Numbered from the stretch's first letter, positions 17,557-28,503 are shown. The stretch is DNA of 51,068 nucleotides from Succinivibrionaceae bacterium (GCA_016284235.1 JAEEOK010000064.1:1-51068); one strand, 5' to 3'. Program-made: numbers and translations. Notes: generated by a model not told the origin, from the letters alone.

Positions 17557-18727
17557 TCTGTGGAAAAATTTCTCTGAAGAGAAGGATAGTGCACCATATG
17601 ACCGTCAGTTGTTTTTTCTTACGCTGACGCTGATTCTTATCGGACTGGTCATGATTTTTTCTGCGTCAATTACCCAGGCTGCCAACAAGTATGACAATAT
17701 GTTCTTTTTTGCCATAAGGGATCTGGTTGCCATTGTTGCCGCAGTTTTTGCCGGTGCTGTTGCTATGCTTTTTCCGGGGGATTTTTTCAGAAGAAACGGA
17801 TTTAAGCTTCTTATTTTCGGTTTCGGACTTTTAGGACTGGTGCTGCTGGTCGGTACAGAAATCAATTATGCACGCCGCTGGATAAGAATAGGCAGTTTCA
17901 ATCTGCAGCCTGCAGAGTTTGTTAAACTCATATGGATTATATATCTGGCAAGCTTTCTTGATCGAAAAAGGGAGGAGGTTACACGAAAACTTCGCTCCTT
18001 CGTCAAGCAGGCGATACTTCTTGTAATAATAGCAGCGCTGCTTCTTACTCAGCCTGATTTCGGATCTCTTGTTGTGATATCCGGCATTTTCATATCTCTT
18101 TTGTTTGTCGGAGGAGCTCACTTTTTCAGTTTTCTGTTCTGTATTGTCGGCCTGCTTGTTGTTCTTTCGGTACTTGCGATATGGGAACCGTACCGCATGC
18201 TTCGCGTTACAACATTCCTTGATCCGTGGCAGGATCCTTTCGGTAAGGGATATCAGCTTACCCAGTCGCTCATGGCATTTGGAAGAGGCGGACTTTTTGG
18301 TGAAGGACTGGGGAACAGTGTGCAGAAAATGGAATATCTTCCGGAGGCACATACAGATTTCGTGTTTGCAATTCTGGGAGAGGAAACCGGTTTTGTGGGT
18401 GTCGCTTTTGTGATTTTGCTTCAAATCTGGCTGGTTTCCAGAATTTTTATGATCAGCAAAAAAATGCTGAAGGCCGGAGAGCTGTTCGGCGGGTATGTAT
18501 GTTTCGGCGTGGGAATGTTAATTTCAATTCAGTCATTCATCAATGTCGGCGCAGCTTCGGGAATGCTACCTACCAAGGGGCTGACTTTTCCGCTGATAAG
18601 TTATGGCGGTTCCAGTCTTGCCATGGTCGTTGCTGCTGTTTCAATCGTTTTAAAACTGGATTATGAATTCAAGGTCAGGTTTAGGCAGGCGGATACAGTC
18701 AAGCCTGTTAAGTCAGGCGGGAGCTGA
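17549..18727 (+). CDS. ftsW: Septal peptidoglycan glycosyltransferase FtsW
   Basis: FtsW is the SEDS-family polymerase that extends septal glycan strands from lipid II together with FtsI. The 392-residue protein has about ten membrane helices and the SEDS signatures RRWIRIGSFNLQPAEFVKL (about 109-127), the large periplasmic loop with WQDPFGKGYQLTQSLMAFGRGG and the catalytic-region HTDFVFAILGEE, and the C-terminal LPTKGLTFPLISYGGSS. It overlaps the murD end by 8 bp and precedes murG by 6 bp. Confidence 0.98.
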   Translation: MLNLWKNFSEEKDSAPYDRQLFFLTLTLILIGLVMIFSASITQAANKYDNMFFFAIRDLVAIVAAVFAGAVAMLFPGDFFRRNGFKLLIFGFGLLGLVLLVGTEINYARRWIRIGSFNLQPAEFVKLIWIIYLASFLDRKREEVTRKLRSFVKQAILLVIIAALLLTQPDFGSLVVISGIFISLLFVGGAHFFSFLFCIVGLLVVLSVLAIWEPYRMLRVTTFLDPWQDPFGKGYQLTQSLMAFGRGGLFGEGLGNSVQKMEYLPEAHTDFVFAILGEETGFVGVAFVILLQIWLVSRIFMISKKMLKAGELFGGYVCFGVGMLISIQSFINVGAASGMLPTKGLTFPLISYGGSSLAMVVAAVSIVLKLDYEFKVRFRQADTVKPVKSGGS

Positions 18728-18733
18728 TGGTGT

Positions 18734-19807
18734 ATGCGTAAAAAAATATTGATTATGGCTGGCGGTACCGGTGGACATGTATTCCCCGGACTTGCAGTTG
18801 CCCGTTATCTTAACAACAAGGAATGGGATGTAATGTGGCTGGGTACTCGTGAGCGCATGGAGGCCAAACTTGTCCCAGAGCATGGTTTTGAAATATCCTT
18901 CATAAGTGTTTCCGGAGTCCGTCGGAACGGGATTCTTCGCAAACTGTATGCTCCGTTTATGATTGTAAAGGCTATCTGGCAGGCAAATAGAATTATCAGA
19001 AATTTTAAACCGGACGTAGTTTTGGGAATGGGCGGGTATGCGTCCGGTCCGGGCGGAATAGCAGCGTGGCTAAACCGCATTCCTGTTATTCTTCATGAGC
19101 AGAATGCGGCTGCAGGATTTACAAACAGGGCTCTTTCCCATTTTTCAAGCAGAATCTGCATGGGATTTGCGGGAGCGTTCCAGTGTGAAAATGCGGTTGT
19201 TGTGGGCAATCCTGTTAGAGAGGAGATTGCTGCCATTTCTGATTTTCCTATAGAAACGCCGGAGGAGACCCGTCCTTTGAGAATTCTTGTGGTTGGCGGA
19301 TCTCTCGGAGCTTCATTTTTTAATGAGAAGTTTCCTGGTTATTTTTCCAAACTTGATAATATAGAAGTCAAGCATCAGACAGGCAGGGGAAATTTCGAAT
19401 CAACAAAGAAACGCTATGACGAACTGGGAATTTCCTCCAGGGTTGAGGTTCTTGAGTTTATATCTGATATGGCTGATGCCTATATTTGGGCAGATGTGGT
19501 TGTTTGCAGGGCGGGAGCTCTCACCGTAGCAGAGGTGTCTGCAGCTCATAAGCCGGCAATTTTTGTTCCTTTGCCTACAGCCGTTGATGATCATCAGACA
19601 AAGAATGCTCAGAGTCTTGAGAGTATCGGTGCAGCGTTTATTCTTCAGCAGAAGGATGCAGGAGAGGATTCTTTTGTTGAACTTGTCGGTAAATTTCAGA
19701 AGGATCGTGATCTGCTTTCTGATATGGCCCGAAAGTCGAGGGATGCTGCTATTTTAGATGCAACGGAAAAGGTTGCTGCAATTTGTGAAGAACTTTCTGA
19801 AAGTTAG
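18734..19807 (+). CDS. murG: UDP-GlcNAc--lipid I GlcNAc transferase MurG
   Basis: MurG adds GlcNAc to lipid I to form lipid II on the cytoplasmic face of the membrane. The 357-residue GT-B enzyme has the first glycine-rich loop MAGGTGGHVFPGLAVA near the N-terminus, GMGGYASGPGGIAAW, HEQNAAAGFTNR, the second-domain loop VVGGSLGASFFN, and the UDP-GlcNAc-binding segment CRAGALTVAEVSAAHKPAIFVPLP. Its length is like E. coli MurG (355). It starts 6 bp after ftsW. Confidence 0.98.
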   Translation: MRKKILIMAGGTGGHVFPGLAVARYLNNKEWDVMWLGTRERMEAKLVPEHGFEISFISVSGVRRNGILRKLYAPFMIVKAIWQANRIIRNFKPDVVLGMGGYASGPGGIAAWLNRIPVILHEQNAAAGFTNRALSHFSSRICMGFAGAFQCENAVVVGNPVREEIAAISDFPIETPEETRPLRILVVGGSLGASFFNEKFPGYFSKLDNIEVKHQTGRGNFESTKKRYDELGISSRVEVLEFISDMADAYIWADVVVCRAGALTVAEVSAAHKPAIFVPLPTAVDDHQTKNAQSLESIGAAFILQQKDAGEDSFVELVGKFQKDRDLLSDMARKSRDAAILDATEKVAAICEELSES

Positions 19808-19827
19808 TAGATCGTTAGGTGATTAGT

Positions 19828-21291
19828 ATGGAATCAGTAGCAAAGAATGGTACATATGTTCCGGAAATGAGACGTGTTAAACGTATTCATTTCATTGGTA
19901 TCGGCGGTTCCGGTATGTGTGGAATAGCAGAAGTTCTTGGTAACGAGGGATATCAGATAACCGGCTCTGATCTCGGAAGCAGTGCTGTTACTGAGCATCT
20001 GGCTTCCATGGGTGCGGTAATTTTCAAGGGGCATGACGCAGCCAATGTAAAAGGGGCCAGTGTTGTTGTAGTCTCCACTGCAATCAAACAGGATAATCCT
20101 GAACTGCTCGCGGCGCAGGAATTAAGGATCCCCGTGGTTAAAAGAGCGGAAATGCTTGCAGAACTCATGCGCTACCGACACGGTATCGCTGTGGCAGGAA
20201 CCCACGGAAAAACTACAACAACCAGCCTTATTGCTAGTATCTATGCCCAGGCCGGCCGTGATCCCACCTATGTTATAGGAGGTCTGCTTAACAGTTCCGG
20301 TTCAAATGCCAGACTCGGTCAGGGTCCGTATTTGATAGCCGAGGCGGATGAATCTGATGCATCGTTTCTTCATCTGCAGCCTCTTGCTTCAATTGTGACA
20401 AATATTGAAGCGGACCATATGGGAACATATCAGGGGGATTTTAGTAAACTGAAGGATACCTTTGTTGATTTTCTTCATAATCTGCCTTTTTATGGTCTTG
20501 CTGTTGTCTGTATTGATGATCCTGTGATCCGCTCCATTATTCCGCGTATCGGGCGATCTGTCATAACCTACGGTCAGTCGAACGATGCGGATGTACAGAT
20601 TCGCGATTTTAAGCAGCATGAGGATCATTCGACCTTTACAGTAAGACGGGTTGACGGTTCGCTTCTTAATGTAAAACTCGCGCTTCCTGGAGTGCATATG
20701 GCCTTGAATGCCGCAGCAGCTATAGCGGTTGCATCTGATGACGGTATTTCAGACAGGGATATACTTTCCGCGCTTGAAAATTTCCAGGGGGTTGGAAGAA
20801 GATTTGAGCAGTACGGCGAATTCAAACTGAAGCAGAGTGATGAAAATACTGTTAAGCTTGTTGACGACTACGGTCATCATCCGAGTGAGGTGAGAGCCAC
20901 TATAAATGCAGTGCGCAGCGGATGGGCTGATCGCAGACTGGTTATGGTTTTTCAGCCTCATCGTTATACGAGAACACGAGATCTGTATGATGATTTTGTT
21001 GATGTGCTGAGCAGGGTTGATGCTCTGGTTCTTCTTGATGTATATCCTGCCGGTGAGGCTGCGATTCCAGGGGCTGACGGTCACAGTCTGTGCCGCTCTA
21101 TAAGACAGCGCGGAATTATTGATCCGATTTATGTATCAGATGCCGATGCGGTTCCCGGTGTTCTGGCGGATGTTCTACGTCCGGGAGATATTTTGCTTAC
21201 TCAGGGTGCAGGAAACATTAACAGAATAGCCAGAAATCTTGCTGATATGAAACTGGATTTGAATGCTATGAGGAATTATGGCACTAACTGA
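19828..21291 (+). CDS. murC: UDP-N-acetylmuramate--L-alanine ligase MurC
   Basis: MurC commits UDP-MurNAc to peptidoglycan by adding the first L-Ala. The sequence has an N-terminal [19 protein letters not shown], the ATP loop AGTHGKTTT (K128 counted from this start), [39 protein letters not shown] and [13 protein letters not shown] chose ATG 19828 because AGGTGA at 19817-19822 is spaced correctly; a GTG at 19819 would fall inside that site. The 487 residues match the family (E. coli 491). The end overlaps ftsQ by 14 bp, where ddlB would lie in E. coli. Confidence 0.97.
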   Translation: MESVAKNGTYVPEMRRVKRIHFIGIGGSGMCGIAEVLGNEGYQITGSDLGSSAVTEHLASMGAVIFKGHDAANVKGASVVVVSTAIKQDNPELLAAQELRIPVVKRAEMLAELMRYRHGIAVAGTHGKTTTTSLIASIYAQAGRDPTYVIGGLLNSSGSNARLGQGPYLIAEADESDASFLHLQPLASIVTNIEADHMGTYQGDFSKLKDTFVDFLHNLPFYGLAVVCIDDPVIRSIIPRIGRSVITYGQSNDADVQIRDFKQHEDHSTFTVRRVDGSLLNVKLALPGVHMALNAAAAIAVASDDGISDRDILSALENFQGVGRRFEQYGEFKLKQSDENTVKLVDDYGHHPSEVRATINAVRSGWADRRLVMVFQPHRYTRTRDLYDDFVDVLSRVDALVLLDVYPAGEAAIPGADGHSLCRSIRQRGIIDPIYVSDADAVPGVLADVLRPGDILLTQGAGNINRIARNLADMKLDLNAMRNYGTN

Positions 21292-22057
21292 TGTCGGTCC
21301 TGAGGATCAAACTCCACGTTTTTCACCGGGGGAGTTCCTGTCGGGTGTGATTTTTACACTGCTGGTACTTTTAACTGTATGGATACTGTTTCTTTCACTA
21401 AAAAGTTATTACTATGACAGTAATTTTCTCCCTGTTGATACGATCTCCATAAAAGGCGGACTGGATCATAATTCCATAGAAGAGATAAGTACGAAACTTT
21501 CATCTTCCGGAGTGATGGTCAATTTTATCAAGCTTGATGTGGATGAGGTTCAGCGCATGATTGAGGAAATACCGTGGGTGCAGTCTGTTTCAGTGCGCAA
21601 ACAGTGGCCTTCATATCTTTATCTCAACATAGTTGAAAAGATACCGCAGGCAAGATGGGGAGAGCGTCAGCTGTACAGTCAGAGAGCCGGGGTTTTTACC
21701 GGACCTGATGATAGAAACTATGACGAACTTGTTCTTCTGGATGGACCTGAGGAGAAAGCCGATCTTGTATATGCAGGCTACAGAAAGTATCAGCTGTTTT
21801 TGGCTAGGTACGGATTTATTATCGATGCCGCCAGAGTTTCGGATCGCAGATCATGGGAGATAGATCTTAAAAATGGTCCCAGACTGATTCTGGGGAGAGA
21901 AGTCGAGGAGATTGATTCACGTCTCGAGCGGTTTGTAAAAATATACAGCCTGATTCAGAATCAGGATTTAATTGCATATATTGATTTGCGTTACGACAAC
22001 GGACTTGCTGTCGGCTGGAAGAATTTGCCTGAAGACGGCAAGGTTCAGCGCAAATGA
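21278..22057 (+). CDS. ftsQ: Cell division protein FtsQ
   Basis: FtsQ is a bitopic divisome protein linking early and late division proteins through FtsB/FtsL. The 259 residues comprise a short cytoplasmic N-terminus, one membrane helix (about 20-42), a POTRA domain (about 52-120: [22 protein letters not shown] ending in [23 protein letters not shown]), and a C-terminal beta domain ending in the [12 protein letters not shown] motif. It directly follows murC by overlap, with no ddlB in between, and precedes ftsA by 13 bp. Confidence 0.95.
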   Translation: MALTDVGPEDQTPRFSPGEFLSGVIFTLLVLLTVWILFLSLKSYYYDSNFLPVDTISIKGGLDHNSIEEISTKLSSSGVMVNFIKLDVDEVQRMIEEIPWVQSVSVRKQWPSYLYLNIVEKIPQARWGERQLYSQRAGVFTGPDDRNYDELVLLDGPEEKADLVYAGYRKYQLFLARYGFIIDAARVSDRRSWEIDLKNGPRLILGREVEEIDSRLERFVKIYSLIQNQDLIAYIDLRYDNGLAVGWKNLPEDGKVQRK

Positions 22058-22070
22058 GGGGTGTTTGAAG

Positions 22071-23339
22071 TTGAAGAGTGTAGATTCGGAAAATGAAATT
22101 GTTGTTGGTCTGGATGTCGGCTCACAGACCGTCAGAGCTATTATCGGTGAAGTTATGCCGGATCAGAAGATTAATATCCTTGGAATAGGAACTCATGCTT
22201 CTGAGGGAATATCAAGGGGGGCGGTTACCGATATAGAAAAGGTTGTTGGATCAATACAGAGGGCGGTAGAGGCTGCTGAACTGTCCGCCAACTGCCAGGT
22301 TCATTCAGTTTATTGTGCGATTTCAGGTGCCCATATAAGAAGTTTCAATGAAAAAGGAATGGTTTCAATAACCAATGAGGTTACTGAAGATGATGTTGAA
22401 ACAGCTATCCATACGGCAAAGAATATTAAACTTCCTAATGAATGCAACCGTCTTCTTCATGCACTTGAGCAGAGTTACCGTATTGATGATCAGTCGGGAA
22501 TCAAAAATCCTATCGGCATTACAGGCTGCCGTCTTGAAGCTTATGTCCATCTGATCGCCTGTCATGCTGATTCTGCCCGGAATATCGAAAAGTGTGTTGC
22601 CAGGGTCAATAACCTGAAGGTTGATGCTCTGATATACAGCGGGTTGGCTTCTGCTGATGCCGTGCTTACACAGGATGAGAAAGACATAGGTGTCTGTCTT
22701 GTGGATATCGGTGCAGGTACCATGGATATTGCTATTTATACTGACGGTATTCTCCGGTACTGCAAAGCTATAAAATACGCGGGATATTACGCAACCAAGG
22801 ATACTGCAACCACTTTCAGCACTCCTTTTCAGGTTGCCGAGAAGCTGAAACTTCAGTATGGCACGGTGGATTTGAACGAGTATCGTGATAAAAATCAGCA
22901 GGTTGTAATAAAATCTGTAAGCGGCGATGAGGATCTTAGTCTTAATCTTGAAATGGTCTCCCAGGTTCTCAGTTCCAGATATGCAGAGCTGCTGGAGCTG
23001 ATAAACAACGAAATCAAGACGGTTCGGGCCAGAATGCAGCAGGAAGGCAAGAAGCTGCAGCTCGGTGCAGGTATAGTTATGACCGGCGGCGGTTCGAATA
23101 TCCGGGGATTGCTGAATCTTGCAAAGAACGTGTTCAGCTGCCAGGTCAGAATAGCAAAACCTTCGCTTACTCTGGGACTGACTGAAAGTGTTAATAAACC
23201 GGAGTTTTCAACAGCAGTCGGTCTGCTGATACGGGGAAGCCAGCATTCGGAATATGCCGGACAGAATTCTAAATCCAGCGGAAGGCAGGGACAGAATATT
23301 TTAAAAAATTTGTGGCAGAAACTTAAAGATAATTTTTAA
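22071..23339 (+). CDS. ftsA: Cell division protein FtsA (actin-like)
   Basis: FtsA tethers FtsZ filaments to the membrane and recruits later division proteins. The protein begins near IVVGLDVGSQTVRAIIGE (phosphate-1 loop). It has the 1C subdomain unique to FtsA (about 85-160), the second phosphate loop VDIGAGTMDIAIY, the adenosine motif IVMTGGGSNIRGLL, and a C-terminal amphipathic stretch NILKNLWQKLKDNF that would be the membrane-targeting helix. I set the start at TTG 22071: AGGGG at 22057-22061 lies 9 nt upstream, and this gives 422 residues against 420 in E. coli. An upstream in-frame ATG at 21972 lies inside ftsQ and would add an unrelated 33-residue extension. Confidence 0.94.
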   Translation: MKSVDSENEIVVGLDVGSQTVRAIIGEVMPDQKINILGIGTHASEGISRGAVTDIEKVVGSIQRAVEAAELSANCQVHSVYCAISGAHIRSFNEKGMVSITNEVTEDDVETAIHTAKNIKLPNECNRLLHALEQSYRIDDQSGIKNPIGITGCRLEAYVHLIACHADSARNIEKCVARVNNLKVDALIYSGLASADAVLTQDEKDIGVCLVDIGAGTMDIAIYTDGILRYCKAIKYAGYYATKDTATTFSTPFQVAEKLKLQYGTVDLNEYRDKNQQVVIKSVSGDEDLSLNLEMVSQVLSSRYAELLELINNEIKTVRARMQQEGKKLQLGAGIVMTGGGSNIRGLLNLAKNVFSCQVRIAKPSLTLGLTESVNKPEFSTAVGLLIRGSQHSEYAGQNSKSSGRQGQNILKNLWQKLKDNF

Positions 23340-23388
23340 GTCAATTGTTTTAGTCAAAGACTGATATTATTCGAGAGAGGATTTTAAT

Positions 23389-24615
23389 ATGGGTATTATG
23401 GGAGTTGAGGTTACACCTCCTGAGGAAGTTACTTCCGAAACAACAAGTTTTCGTCCGTCTATGATTGTTGTCGGTATTGGCGGCGGCGGTGGAAATGCCG
23501 TAACGCATATGGCAAGATCGAATATAGATTCAGTAAAGACTCTGTGTATCAATACTGATGCGCAGGCTCTGAATAAAACTCAGGCTGACGTCAAGGTGCA
23601 GATTGGAAGCAAGATGACCGGAGGTCTTGGCTGCGGTGCGGATCCTACCAAGGGTAAAGCTGCTGCGGAGGAGGATATTGACAAGATCCGTGATGCACTG
23701 ATTGGCAACCATATTATTTTCATTACGGCAGGTGAAGGTGGCGGAACTGGTACCGGCGGTGCTCCTGTTGTAGCGCAGGTTGCAAAGGAACTTGGCATTC
23801 TGTCCATAGCTATCGTAACAAAACCATTCTCCTATGAAGGTAAAAAGCGTGCAGAGCATGCAGAACAGGGCATCAAGGAGCTGGCACAGTATGCCGATAC
23901 CCTTATTGTTATTCCTAACGACAAACTTCTGAAGGTTCTGGGGAAGAAGGTAACTGTGCTCAATGCCTTTGCAGAGGCCAATGATGTTCTTCTCAAGGCT
24001 GTAAAGGGTATTTCAGGCTCTCTGCTTAATGACGGTGTGATCAATCTTGATTTCAATGATCTCAAGAGATGTATGGAAAACGGAGGTAATGCCATTATCG
24101 GCATCGGAGTCGGTCGCGGAGCTGAAAGAGCTCAGGATGCTGTTCAGCAGGCCATTGTTTGTCCTCTGCTTGATGATATTGATCTTAAGGGCGCCCGTTC
24201 TGTTTTCCTTAATATTGAGGCGCCTGCCAATATCGGCATGGATGAGATGGAATATATAAATAACACAGTCAAGGAATATGCAGATCCTGATGCCGAAATA
24301 ATTACAGGTATCGCTTACACGTCTTCTCCTAATGATGAAATCTCTCTCAATTCATCCCCTGATGATTCTGAAGTTCCTGAAGGGGAAATCCGTGTAACTG
24401 TGATAGCTACCGGAGTCGGCAGAAAGGGAGAAAATAATACAGTTCAGCCAAAGGTCCTTGAAGCAACCTCCACATTGCCTGATATTGACCCTAGTGAACT
24501 TATCGGCGAAGCATCTCCGTTTATTCAGGACGGTGTAGGTGCAGGGTATGGAGTTTTCGGTCAGGATGAACAGTCTCTTGATTCTCCGGCATTTTTCAGA
24601 AAGCAGGCTGATTAA
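23389..24615 (+). CDS. ftsZ: Cell division GTPase FtsZ
   Basis: FtsZ is the tubulin-like GTPase that forms the division ring. The 408-residue protein has the N-terminal GIGGGGGNAVTHM loop, the tubulin signature GGGTGTGGAP (about 117-126), the T7-region NLDFNDLK, a variable linker, and the C-terminal peptide DSPAFFRKQAD. That tail is close to the E. coli tail that binds FtsA and ZipA (IPAFLRKQAD). A purine-rich ribosome binding site (GAGAGAGGA) precedes the ATG. The 49-nt gap from ftsA has no clear terminator. Confidence 0.99.
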   Translation: MGIMGVEVTPPEEVTSETTSFRPSMIVVGIGGGGGNAVTHMARSNIDSVKTLCINTDAQALNKTQADVKVQIGSKMTGGLGCGADPTKGKAAAEEDIDKIRDALIGNHIIFITAGEGGGTGTGGAPVVAQVAKELGILSIAIVTKPFSYEGKKRAEHAEQGIKELAQYADTLIVIPNDKLLKVLGKKVTVLNAFAEANDVLLKAVKGISGSLLNDGVINLDFNDLKRCMENGGNAIIGIGVGRGAERAQDAVQQAIVCPLLDDIDLKGARSVFLNIEAPANIGMDEMEYINNTVKEYADPDAEIITGIAYTSSPNDEISLNSSPDDSEVPEGEIRVTVIATGVGRKGENNTVQPKVLEATSTLPDIDPSELIGEASPFIQDGVGAGYGVFGQDEQSLDSPAFFRKQAD

Positions 24616-24679
24616 ATTTAGATAATTTATACCATTTTGTAAAAATGTGATAAAATTATCAAAAAATGAGGTTATGGTC

Positions 24680-25612
24680 ATGATTATGCAGCGTACTATT
24701 CAAAAGACTATCAAGGTTGTTGGCATCGGACTGCACTCTGGTCACAAGGTTACGGCAACGTTGCGTCCAGCTCCTGCCGGAACGGGTCTGGTGTATACAA
24801 GAACTGATGTTACTCCTAATGTACATTTTAAATGTACAGCGGAAGCTGTAAGAGATACTCAGCTGTGCACGGCGCTTGTAAATGAAGACGGTGTTCGTAT
24901 TTCTACGGTGGAGCATCTGTCTGCAGCATTGTTTGCCCTTGGTATTGATAATCTCTATATTGATGTGGATGCACCGGAAATACCGGTGATGGACGGAAGT
25001 GCGTATCCGTTTATATATCAGATTTCATCTGTCGGTATAAAGGAACTTCATGCTCCGAAGGAGTTTATTAAGGTAATCAGGCCGGTCAAGGTTCAGGATG
25101 GTGACAAGTGGGCTATGCTGGAGCCTAGTACCAGCGGTCTTCAGATGTCTCTGACAGTTGATTTCAAACATCCTGCCATTGAATCAACCAATCAGCATAT
25201 AGATATCTGTTTCAGCGGTGAGCTTTTCAGGGACGAGATATCAAAAGCAAGGACATTCTGTTTCCTGAAAGATGTTGAATTTATGCATGCACATAATCTT
25301 GCTCTCGGCGGCTCTCTTGATAATGCGATTGTTCTGGATGATTACAATGTTGTCAACGAAGAGGGCTTGAGATACGAGGATGAGTTTGTAAAACACAAAC
25401 TCCTTGATGCGATTGGTGATCTTTATATGTCAAATCGTACAATACTTGGAAGATTCTCGGCTCATAAGACTGGTCATCATTTGAATAACATGATGCTCAG
25501 GGAACTGCTTTCCCGTTCGGATTGTTATGAACTTGTGACATTTGATGAGAATGTGCAGGAAAGGAAAACCTCTCTCTCTTTTCTTGCTCCTCTTGGTCTT
25601 GCCAGAGTTTGA
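24680..25612 (+). CDS. lpxC: UDP-3-O-acyl-N-acetylglucosamine deacetylase LpxC
   Basis: LpxC is the zinc deacetylase that commits UDP-acyl-GlcNAc to lipid A synthesis, showing that the organism makes LPS. The sequence opens with [22 protein letters not shown]. The zinc ligands are in TVEHLSAAL (H79) and HKLLDAIGD (H239, D243), and the catalytic HKTGHHLN block follows. I chose ATG 24680 because GAGG at 24668-24671 is 8 nt upstream; in-frame GTG 24647 lacks such a site. The 310 residues match E. coli (305). It closes the dcw block and is followed by a strong terminator. Confidence 0.98.
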   Translation: MIMQRTIQKTIKVVGIGLHSGHKVTATLRPAPAGTGLVYTRTDVTPNVHFKCTAEAVRDTQLCTALVNEDGVRISTVEHLSAALFALGIDNLYIDVDAPEIPVMDGSAYPFIYQISSVGIKELHAPKEFIKVIRPVKVQDGDKWAMLEPSTSGLQMSLTVDFKHPAIESTNQHIDICFSGELFRDEISKARTFCFLKDVEFMHAHNLALGGSLDNAIVLDDYNVVNEEGLRYEDEFVKHKLLDAIGDLYMSNRTILGRFSAHKTGHHLNNMMLRELLSRSDCYELVTFDENVQERKTSLSFLAPLGLARV

Positions 25613-25632
25613 TTTCATAATTTTTTACTTGT

Positions 25633-25660
25633 TGCCGGCTCTGTTGCCGGCATTTTTCTT
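25633..25660 (+). terminator. Rho-independent terminator after lpxC
   Basis: GCCGGC (25634-25639) pairs with GCCGGC (25646-25651) over a 6-nt loop, with a T-A pair at the base. ATTTTTCTT follows. It separates the dcw operon from secA. Confidence 0.85.
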
Positions 25661-25773
25661 GCGTAAATACGGTAAAACCCATAGGGAACTTGATATTTTA
25701 ATCGTCGCCCTTATATCTTCATTATGTGTCTTGCTGTCCAAAATGCATCCGATTTATTGTAAAATAGCGTTAT

Positions 25774-25779
25774 TATAAT
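25774..25779 (+). promoter_or_regulatory. Possible -10 element of the secA promoter
   Basis: A consensus TATAAT lies 18 nt upstream of the secA ATG, downstream of the lpxC terminator. No convincing -35 is seen at 16-18 bp, and the predicted leader would be very short. Confidence 0.35.
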
Positions 25780-25797
25780 TTTAGTGGATTGTTTTAA

Positions 25798-28479
25798 ATG
25801 TCGATAATGAACATCTTCACGAAAATCTTCGGCAGTTCCAATGAGAGAACACTGAAGCGTCTTCGTAAAACTGTAGATCTGATTAACAGCCTTGAACCAA
25901 AGTATGAAAAGTTTTCGGACGATGAACTCAAGGCAATGACTCCTAAATTCAAAAATGAACTTGAACAGGGTAAGACTCTTGAGGATATCCTGCCTGATGC
26001 CTTCGCTGTGGTAAGAGAAGTTTCAAAGCGTGTTTACGATATGCGCCATTTCGATGTGCAGATGATGGGCGGTATTGTTCTCAATTCTGATCAGATAGCT
26101 GAAATGAGAACCGGTGAGGGAAAAACTCTTACATCAACTCTTCCTGCCTATCTTAACGCTCTTACAGGGCGTGGAGTTCATATTGTAACTGTAAACGATT
26201 ATCTGGCAAAGCGTGATGCTGATTGGTCCAGCAAACTGTTTAACTTTCTCGGTATGACTGTAAGCTGCAATCTGGCCGGTCTTTCCACAGAGGAGAAGCA
26301 GGTTGTCTATGCTGCTGATATCACTTACGGTACCAATAATGAATTCGGCTTTGATTATCTGCGCGATAATATGGCTTATTCAAAGGAGGGACGTGTACAG
26401 CGCGGGTTGTATTACGCTCTTGTTGATGAGGTGGACTCGGTACTTATAGATGAGGCCAGAACACCGCTTATTATTTCCGGTGCATCAAATGACGCCACCG
26501 AACTGTACAGGGCTGTAAACAGAATTATTCCAAACCTCAAGAAGCAGGACAAGGAGGATTCCGAGACCTATACAGGAGACGGGCATTTCACTATTGATGA
26601 AAAGTTTCGCCAGGTTTATCTGACGGAAAACGGACAGGTCTTTGTTGAGGAGCTTCTGCACAAGGAAGGCCTTCTCCCTGAAGACGAGAAACTGTATGAT
26701 TACAAAAATATTCAGCTGCTCCATCATGTGATTGCCTGTCTTCGCGCTCATACTCTTTTTAAGCGGGATATTGACTACATTGTAAAGAACGGCGAGATTC
26801 TTATTGTTGATGAGCATACAGGAAGAACAATGGTTGGTCGCCGCTGGTCGGATGGTCTTCATCAGGCAATTGAGGCCAAGGAAGGAGTACAGATTCAGAA
26901 TGAAAACCAGACTCTCGCTTCGATAACTTTCCAGAACTACTTCCGTCTTTATGAAAAGCTTGCCGGTATGACAGGTACCGCCGATACGGAAGCATTTGAA
27001 TTTCAGCAGATATACGGATTGAACACGGTTGTAATTCCAACCAACCGTCCTATGATCCGCAAGGATTATCAGGATCTTGTTTTCATGGATGACGCTGACA
27101 AGTATCAGGCGATTGTAAGTGATATCGAAGACCGGGTTAAGGAAGGGCGTCCGGTTCTCGTCGGTACTATTTCGATTGAGAATTCTGAAAAACTGTCAAA
27201 TTTCCTGAAAGAAAAGAATATTGAGCACAGCGTACTGAATGCCAAATTCCATGACAAGGAAGCATTGATTGTTGCTCAGGCTGGTGCTCCGTCCAGAGTT
27301 ACCATTGCAACTAACATGGCCGGTAGAGGTACTGATATCGTGCTTGGCGGTAATTTCCAGGCTGAGATTGACGCTCTTGAAAATCCGACAGATGAGCAGA
27401 TAGCTGCGATAAAATCTGATTGGCAGAAGCGTCATGATGCTGTTGTTGAAGCCGGCGGTCTGCATATTATCGGTACCGAACGCCATGAATCAAGACGCAT
27501 TGACAATCAGCTTCGTGGCCGTTCAGGCCGTCAGGGAGATCCTGGTTCATCCCGTTTTTATCTTTCACTTGACGACAATCTGCTTAGAATCTTTATCAAT
27601 ACTGATAAGATCAGAAATCTGTTCAAGCGTTCCGGTATGAAACCTGGTGAATCAATAGAACACCGTTTTGTTACCCGTGCAATTGAAAATGCTCAGCGCA
27701 AGGTGGAGGAGCGCAACTTTGATATGCGCAAGAACCTGCTGGAGTTTGATAATGTTGCTAATGAACAGCGCAGAAATATATACGAGTTCCGTAACTCTCT
27801 TCTGGAGGCTGATGCACTGGATCCTGAGGTTGAACAGATTATTTCCGATGTTATGAACAACGTAATCTGTCAGTACGTGGTTCCTAATTCTGTAGTTGAA
27901 ACCTGGGATATCAAAGGTCTTAAGGCTCAGCTGATGAAGGATTTTCTGTTTGATATTCCTGTTGACGATTGGCTTAAGGAAAACAAACTTTTCAGTGAGA
28001 GTGATCTCTGTGCAAAGGTGTCGGAACTTGCTGTTAGTTATTACAGGGAAAAGCTTGGCTTAATCGGTCCGGACGGAAAATTAAATCTTCAGCGGACAGT
28101 GATGCTGCAGTTCCTCGATCAGTTTTGGAAGGATCATCTTGCTTCAATGGATTGTCTGCGGCAGGGTATATATCTTAGAGGTTATGCTCAGCGCAATCCG
28201 AAGAATGAATACAAAACTGAATCTTCAAAGATGTTTGGTTTGATGCTTGAAAGGTACAAGTATCAGGTTGTTTCTGTCCTTATGCGTATTGAAATCCGTA
28301 CCAGAGACGAAGTTGAGGAGATGGAGGAGAAGCGTCGTGAGGAAGCTAAAAAACTGAATGAACAGTCTACTACCAATCATGATGGGGACAAGCCTAAACC
28401 TGTCAGAAGGGTAGGCAGAAATGAACCTTGTCCTTGCGGTTCCGGTAAAAAGTACAAGAACTGCTGCGGTAGACTCTGA
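25798..28479 (+). CDS. secA: Preprotein translocase ATPase SecA
   Basis: SecA drives unfolded preproteins through SecYEG. The 893-residue protein has the N-terminal [19 protein letters not shown], Walker A MRTGEGKT (K109), [19 protein letters not shown] (DEAD-like motif), the preprotein-crosslinking domain, the second nucleotide domain with [14 protein letters not shown] and [15 protein letters not shown], and the scaffold and wing regions. The C-terminus ends in the zinc-binding [19 protein letters not shown], the SecB/phospholipid-binding tail typical of Gram-negatives. It follows lpxC as in E. coli. A strong terminator lies directly downstream. Confidence 0.99.
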   Translation: MSIMNIFTKIFGSSNERTLKRLRKTVDLINSLEPKYEKFSDDELKAMTPKFKNELEQGKTLEDILPDAFAVVREVSKRVYDMRHFDVQMMGGIVLNSDQIAEMRTGEGKTLTSTLPAYLNALTGRGVHIVTVNDYLAKRDADWSSKLFNFLGMTVSCNLAGLSTEEKQVVYAADITYGTNNEFGFDYLRDNMAYSKEGRVQRGLYYALVDEVDSVLIDEARTPLIISGASNDATELYRAVNRIIPNLKKQDKEDSETYTGDGHFTIDEKFRQVYLTENGQVFVEELLHKEGLLPEDEKLYDYKNIQLLHHVIACLRAHTLFKRDIDYIVKNGEILIVDEHTGRTMVGRRWSDGLHQAIEAKEGVQIQNENQTLASITFQNYFRLYEKLAGMTGTADTEAFEFQQIYGLNTVVIPTNRPMIRKDYQDLVFMDDADKYQAIVSDIEDRVKEGRPVLVGTISIENSEKLSNFLKEKNIEHSVLNAKFHDKEALIVAQAGAPSRVTIATNMAGRGTDIVLGGNFQAEIDALENPTDEQIAAIKSDWQKRHDAVVEAGGLHIIGTERHESRRIDNQLRGRSGRQGDPGSSRFYLSLDDNLLRIFINTDKIRNLFKRSGMKPGESIEHRFVTRAIENAQRKVEERNFDMRKNLLEFDNVANEQRRNIYEFRNSLLEADALDPEVEQIISDVMNNVICQYVVPNSVVETWDIKGLKAQLMKDFLFDIPVDDWLKENKLFSESDLCAKVSELAVSYYREKLGLIGPDGKLNLQRTVMLQFLDQFWKDHLASMDCLRQGIYLRGYAQRNPKNEYKTESSKMFGLMLERYKYQVVSVLMRIEIRTRDEVEEMEEKRREEAKKLNEQSTTNHDGDKPKPVRRVGRNEPCPCGSGKKYKNCCGRL

Positions 28480-28503
28480 TATTTGTTGGACAAAAAAATT
28501 TTT

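Noticed and set aside
25542-25778. Small hydrophobic open frame over the lpxC end and terminator
   Set aside because: It spans the lpxC terminator, shares bases with lpxC in another frame, and has no ribosome binding site.
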